From NCBI GenBank assembly GCA_020445335.1, contig JAGRGU010000012.1:260-54242 (forward strand): 53,983 nucleotides of DNA, read 5' to 3'. The first letter of the stretch is position 1, and each line of letters opens with the position of its first letter. Positions 51,417 through 53,983 of this stretch are shown here, one piece after another. A program made the position numbers and the translations under genes. This stretch comes from Gammaproteobacteria bacterium (GTDB lineage Bacteria > Pseudomonadota > Gammaproteobacteria > Chromatiales > Chromatiaceae). The notes under the pieces are model-generated. The model ran no database searches. It had not been told where the DNA came from and worked only from the letters and a program-made list of their open reading frames with translations.

Positions 51417-53983
51417 TCAGCCGTCGTCGCCCTCGGCCAGCCGTTTCAATTCGTAGATTGCATCCAGCGCCTCGCGCGGCGTCATCCGATCGGGCTCCAG
51501 CGCCGTGAGCGCACCGATCAGCGCCTCGGCCTCTCTCTCATCCGCCTCGGGCGCGTCGAAAAGCGACAGCTGATCGGCATCCTGCTCGCGCTGCCGTTGC
51601 GCGCTGCGTTCGAGCTCGGCCAGACGGCTGCGCGCACGGCGGATGATCGCCCGAGGCACACCCGCCAGTGCCGCCACCTGCAGGCCGTAACTCTGATTTG
51701 CCGGACCTTCGCGCACTGCGTGCATGAAGACGATGCGATCGCCGTGCTCCACCGCGTCGAGGTGGACGTTGGCGATACCGGGATACTCCTCGGAGAGCGA
51801 GGTGAGTTCGAAGTAATGAGTGGCGAAGAGCGTAAAGGCACGAATCCGCGTCGCCAGTTCCACAGCGCTGGCCCAGGCCAGCGAGAGACCGTCGAAGGTG
51901 CTGGTGCCCCTGCCGATCTCGTCCATCAGCACCAGACTCCGGTCGCTGGCGTTGTTGAGGATATTGGCCGTCTCCTCCATCTCGACCATGAATGTCGAGC
52001 GGCCTCCGGCGAGATCGTCGGAGGCACCGATGCGCGAGAAGATACGGTCGATCGGGCCGATTCCGGCACGCTTCGCGGGCACGAAACTGCCGGCATGCGC
52101 CAGCAGCACGATCAGCGCGGTTTGGCGCATGTAGGTCGATTTGCCGCCCATGTTGGGACCGGTGATGACCAGAATGCGGCGCTCATCGTCGAGGATGGTG
52201 TCGTTGGCGACGAACGGCGTCTCGCTGACCCGTTCGACCACCGGGTGGCGACCGGCGCCGATCTCCAGCCCGGGCTCGTCGCGCAGCTCGGGGATACAGA
52301 GATCGAGCCGTTCCGCGCGCTCGGCGAAGTTGGCGATGACGTCGAGCGCGGCGAGCGCCTCGGCGCACTGCTGCAGCTGCGCCAGCTGCTGCTGCAAGTG
52401 CTCGATCAGTTGCTCGTAGAGGCGCTTCTCCAGCGCCAGCGAGCGCTCGCGCGCGGAGAGAACCTGATTCTCGAACTTCTTCAGCTCCGGTGTAATGTAG
52501 CGCTCCACCCCCTTCAGCGTCTGCCGGCGCACGAAATCGGCGGGCACTGCATCGGCATGGCTGCGGCCGACCTCGATGTAGTAGCCATGGACACGGTTGT
52601 AGCCGACCTTCAACGTTGCGATGCCGCTGCGTTCGCGTTCGCGGCGCTCCAGGTCGAGCAGGAAACCGTCGGCGTTGCTGGAGAGCTCGCGCAGCTGGTC
52701 CAGCTCGCTGTCGTAGCCTGGCGCCAGCACGCCGCCATCGCGAACCAGCAGCGGCGGGTTATCGATCAGCGCACGCTGCAGCAACGCCAGGAGCTCCGGC
52801 TGCTCGCCCATCTCCGTCGCCAGCTGCAGCAGCAGCGGCGCCTCCAGCGGCGCCAAACTCTGCCGCAGCGGCGGCAGCTGCGCCAGTGAGTCGCGCAGCG
52901 TCGCCAGATCGCGCGGCCGTGCCGAACCCAGCGCGATGCGGGCGCAGATGCGTTCGATGTCGCCGATCCCCTGCAGTTCTTCGCGCAGTTCGGGGTGCAG
53001 GCCGTTGGCGAGCAGCTGTTCGATCGCCGCGTAGCGCGCCGTGATGCGGACACGATCGCGCAACGGGCGGTTGATCCAGCGCCGCAGCATGCGCGAACCC
53101 ATCGGCGTGCAGGTGCGGTCCATGATGCCGGCCAAGGTGCTGCGGCTGTTGCCGCTGAGACTGTGTTCGATCTCCAGATTGCGGCGCGTGGCGGCATCGA
53201 TGATCACCGCATCCTCGCGCCGCTCGACGCTGAGGCCGCGCAGGTGCGGCAGGGCGCTGCGCTGGGTGTGCTGGACGTACTGCAGCAGGGCACCGGCGGC
53301 GGCGACGGCGAGCGGCAGATCGGCGCAGCCGAAGCCGCCCAGGTCGCGGGTGCCGAACTGCTCGCTCAGCAACCGTTCGGCGCTCTCCAGCTCGAAATGC
53401 CAGGCCGGAAGATGGGTGCAGCCGCGCGTTTGGCTGACGCCCGAGGGAAGATCGGAATCCTCCGGCAGTAGCAGCTCCGAGGGACGCAGCCGTTCCAGCT
53501 CTCCCGCCAATGCCTCCCGCGAAGTCAGCTGCTGCAGCACAAAGCGGCCGCTGCCCAGGTCGAGTGTGGCCACTCCATAGCCATCCCTGCGGCTGCAGAG
53601 CGCCGCCAGCAGGTTGTCGCGCCGCTCCTCCAGCAGCGCTTCGTCGGTCACCGTGCCGGGCGTCACCACCCGCACCACCTTGCGCTCGACCGGTCCCTTG
53701 CTCGCTGCCGGGTCGCCGATCTGCTCGCAGATCGCCACCGACTCACCCTGCTTCACCAGCCGTGCCAGGTAGCCCTCCGCGGCATGGTAAGGCACCCCCG
53801 CCATCGGGATCGGCGCGCCCGCCGACTTGCCGCGTTTGGTCAGCGTAATATCCAGCAGCCGCGCCGCCCGCTCGGCGTCCTGGTAGAAGAGCTCGTAGAA
53901 ATCCCCCATGCGGTAGAAGAGCAGCATCTCGGGATGCTCCGCCTTGATGCGGAGGTACTGCTGCATCATTGGGGTATGCTGTT
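51417..53983 (-). CDS. mutS: DNA mismatch repair protein MutS (N-terminus beyond window)
   Basis: The window shows 855 codons of MutS. Mismatch-reading FYELF (the Phe-x-Glu wedge), core, clamp and ATPase domains follow in order, with Walker [31 protein letters not shown] and Walker [17 protein letters not shown]. The frame remains open through 53983: the last codons before the Met at 53969 read HTP, as in the E. coli N-terminus [10 protein letters not shown], so the true start lies outside the window. MutS detects mismatches and acts with MutL. It meets the FHA gene tail to tail with no spacer. Confidence 0.95.
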   Translation of the reverse strand, partial: QHTPMMQQYLRIKAEHPEMLLFYRMGDFYELFYQDAERAARLLDITLTKRGKSAGAPIPMAGVPYHAAEGYLARLVKQGESVAICEQIGDPAASKGPVERKVVRVVTPGTVTDEALLEERRDNLLAALCSRRDGYGVATLDLGSGRFVLQQLTSREALAGELERLRPSELLLPEDSDLPSGVSQTRGCTHLPAWHFELESAERLLSEQFGTRDLGGFGCADLPLAVAAAGALLQYVQHTQRSALPHLRGLSVERREDAVIIDAATRRNLEIEHSLSGNSRSTLAGIMDRTCTPMGSRMLRRWINRPLRDRVRITARYAAIEQLLANGLHPELREELQGIGDIERICARIALGSARPRDLATLRDSLAQLPPLRQSLAPLEAPLLLQLATEMGEQPELLALLQRALIDNPPLLVRDGGVLAPGYDSELDQLRELSSNADGFLLDLERRERERSGIATLKVGYNRVHGYYIEVGRSHADAVPADFVRRQTLKGVERYITPELKKFENQVLSARERSLALEKRLYEQLIEHLQQQLAQLQQCAEALAALDVIANFAERAERLDLCIPELRDEPGLEIGAGRHPVVERVSETPFVANDTILDDERRILVITGPNMGGKSTYMRQTALIVLLAHAGSFVPAKRAGIGPIDRIFSRIGASDDLAGGRSTFMVEMEETANILNNASDRSLVLMDEIGRGTSTFDGLSLAWASAVELATRIRAFTLFATHYFELTSLSEEYPGIANVHLDAVEHGDRIVFMHAVREGPANQSYGLQVAALAGVPRAIIRRARSRLAELERSAQRQREQDADQLSLFDAPEADEREAEALIGALTALEPDRMTPREALDAIYELKRLAEGDDG

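Overview
The window is 54 kb of GC-rich DNA from a free-living gammaproteobacterium. The evidence is the order xerD - yajQ - dsbC, a ycgN/DUF3549 pair, trhP, a ComEA, an LbtU-type porin, and a MutS whose N-terminus follows the enterobacterial/pseudomonad pattern. No genus can be assigned from the sequence. I found no rRNA, tRNA, CRISPR array, prophage or intact insertion sequence.

Region 1 (0.4-11.9 kb) is an aromatic catabolic island for the lower homogentisate pathway. A PaaX-family regulator diverges from a plus-strand run: FAD aromatic monooxygenase (similar to 3-hydroxyphenylacetate 6-hydroxylase), DUF2783 small protein, VOC metalloprotein, zeta-class maleylacetoacetate isomerase, acetoacetyl-CoA synthetase, DUF599 membrane protein. 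A minus-strand run, metallo-beta-lactamase-fold protein - fumarylacetoacetase - AEC carrier, diverges from an IclR regulator. The parts convert a hydroxyphenylacetate-like substrate through homogentisate to fumarate and acetoacetate, then acetoacetyl-CoA. A classical homogentisate dioxygenase (HmgA) is missing, and the VOC protein sits where a ring-cleavage enzyme is expected.

Region 2 (12-22.6 kb) has a secreted HAF-repeat/Ig-like protein with a Gly/Lys tail, a ComEA with a very long Lys/Ser tail, an LbtU-like outer-membrane porin divergent from an OmpR-type two-component system, and an SLC13 permease - EptA operon (lipid A phosphoethanolamine modification). Region 3 (22.8-25.7 kb) is an NtrC-type two-component system.

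Region 4 (25.7-34.7 kb) is a tightly packed minus-strand run of six genes: hybrid sensor kinase, TANGO2/NRDE protein, ABC ATPase, FtsX-type permease, lipocalin-like lipoprotein (AttH/CrtC type) and a Bcr/CflA-type exporter. This looks like a sensor-controlled envelope lipid or lipoprotein transport unit.

Region 5 (35-44 kb) carries a secreted lipase, a single-chain GNAT acetyltransferase-beta-carbonic anhydrase fusion, a small conserved-looking protein, a GcvA-type LysR regulator, DedA, PAP2, a divergent kinase-like protein and a GGDEF-EAL protein. Region 6 (44.4-54 kb) is housekeeping: trhP, DUF3549, ycgN, a three-box DnaA cluster, xerD, yajQ, dsbC, a PP2C phosphatase/FHA pair, and mutS, which runs off the right edge.

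The best leads for something new are the GNAT-carbonic anhydrase fusion, the HmgA-less homogentisate locus with its VOC protein, the six-gene sensor/ABC/lipocalin operon, the minimal kinase-like protein, and the DnaA-box cluster before xerD.
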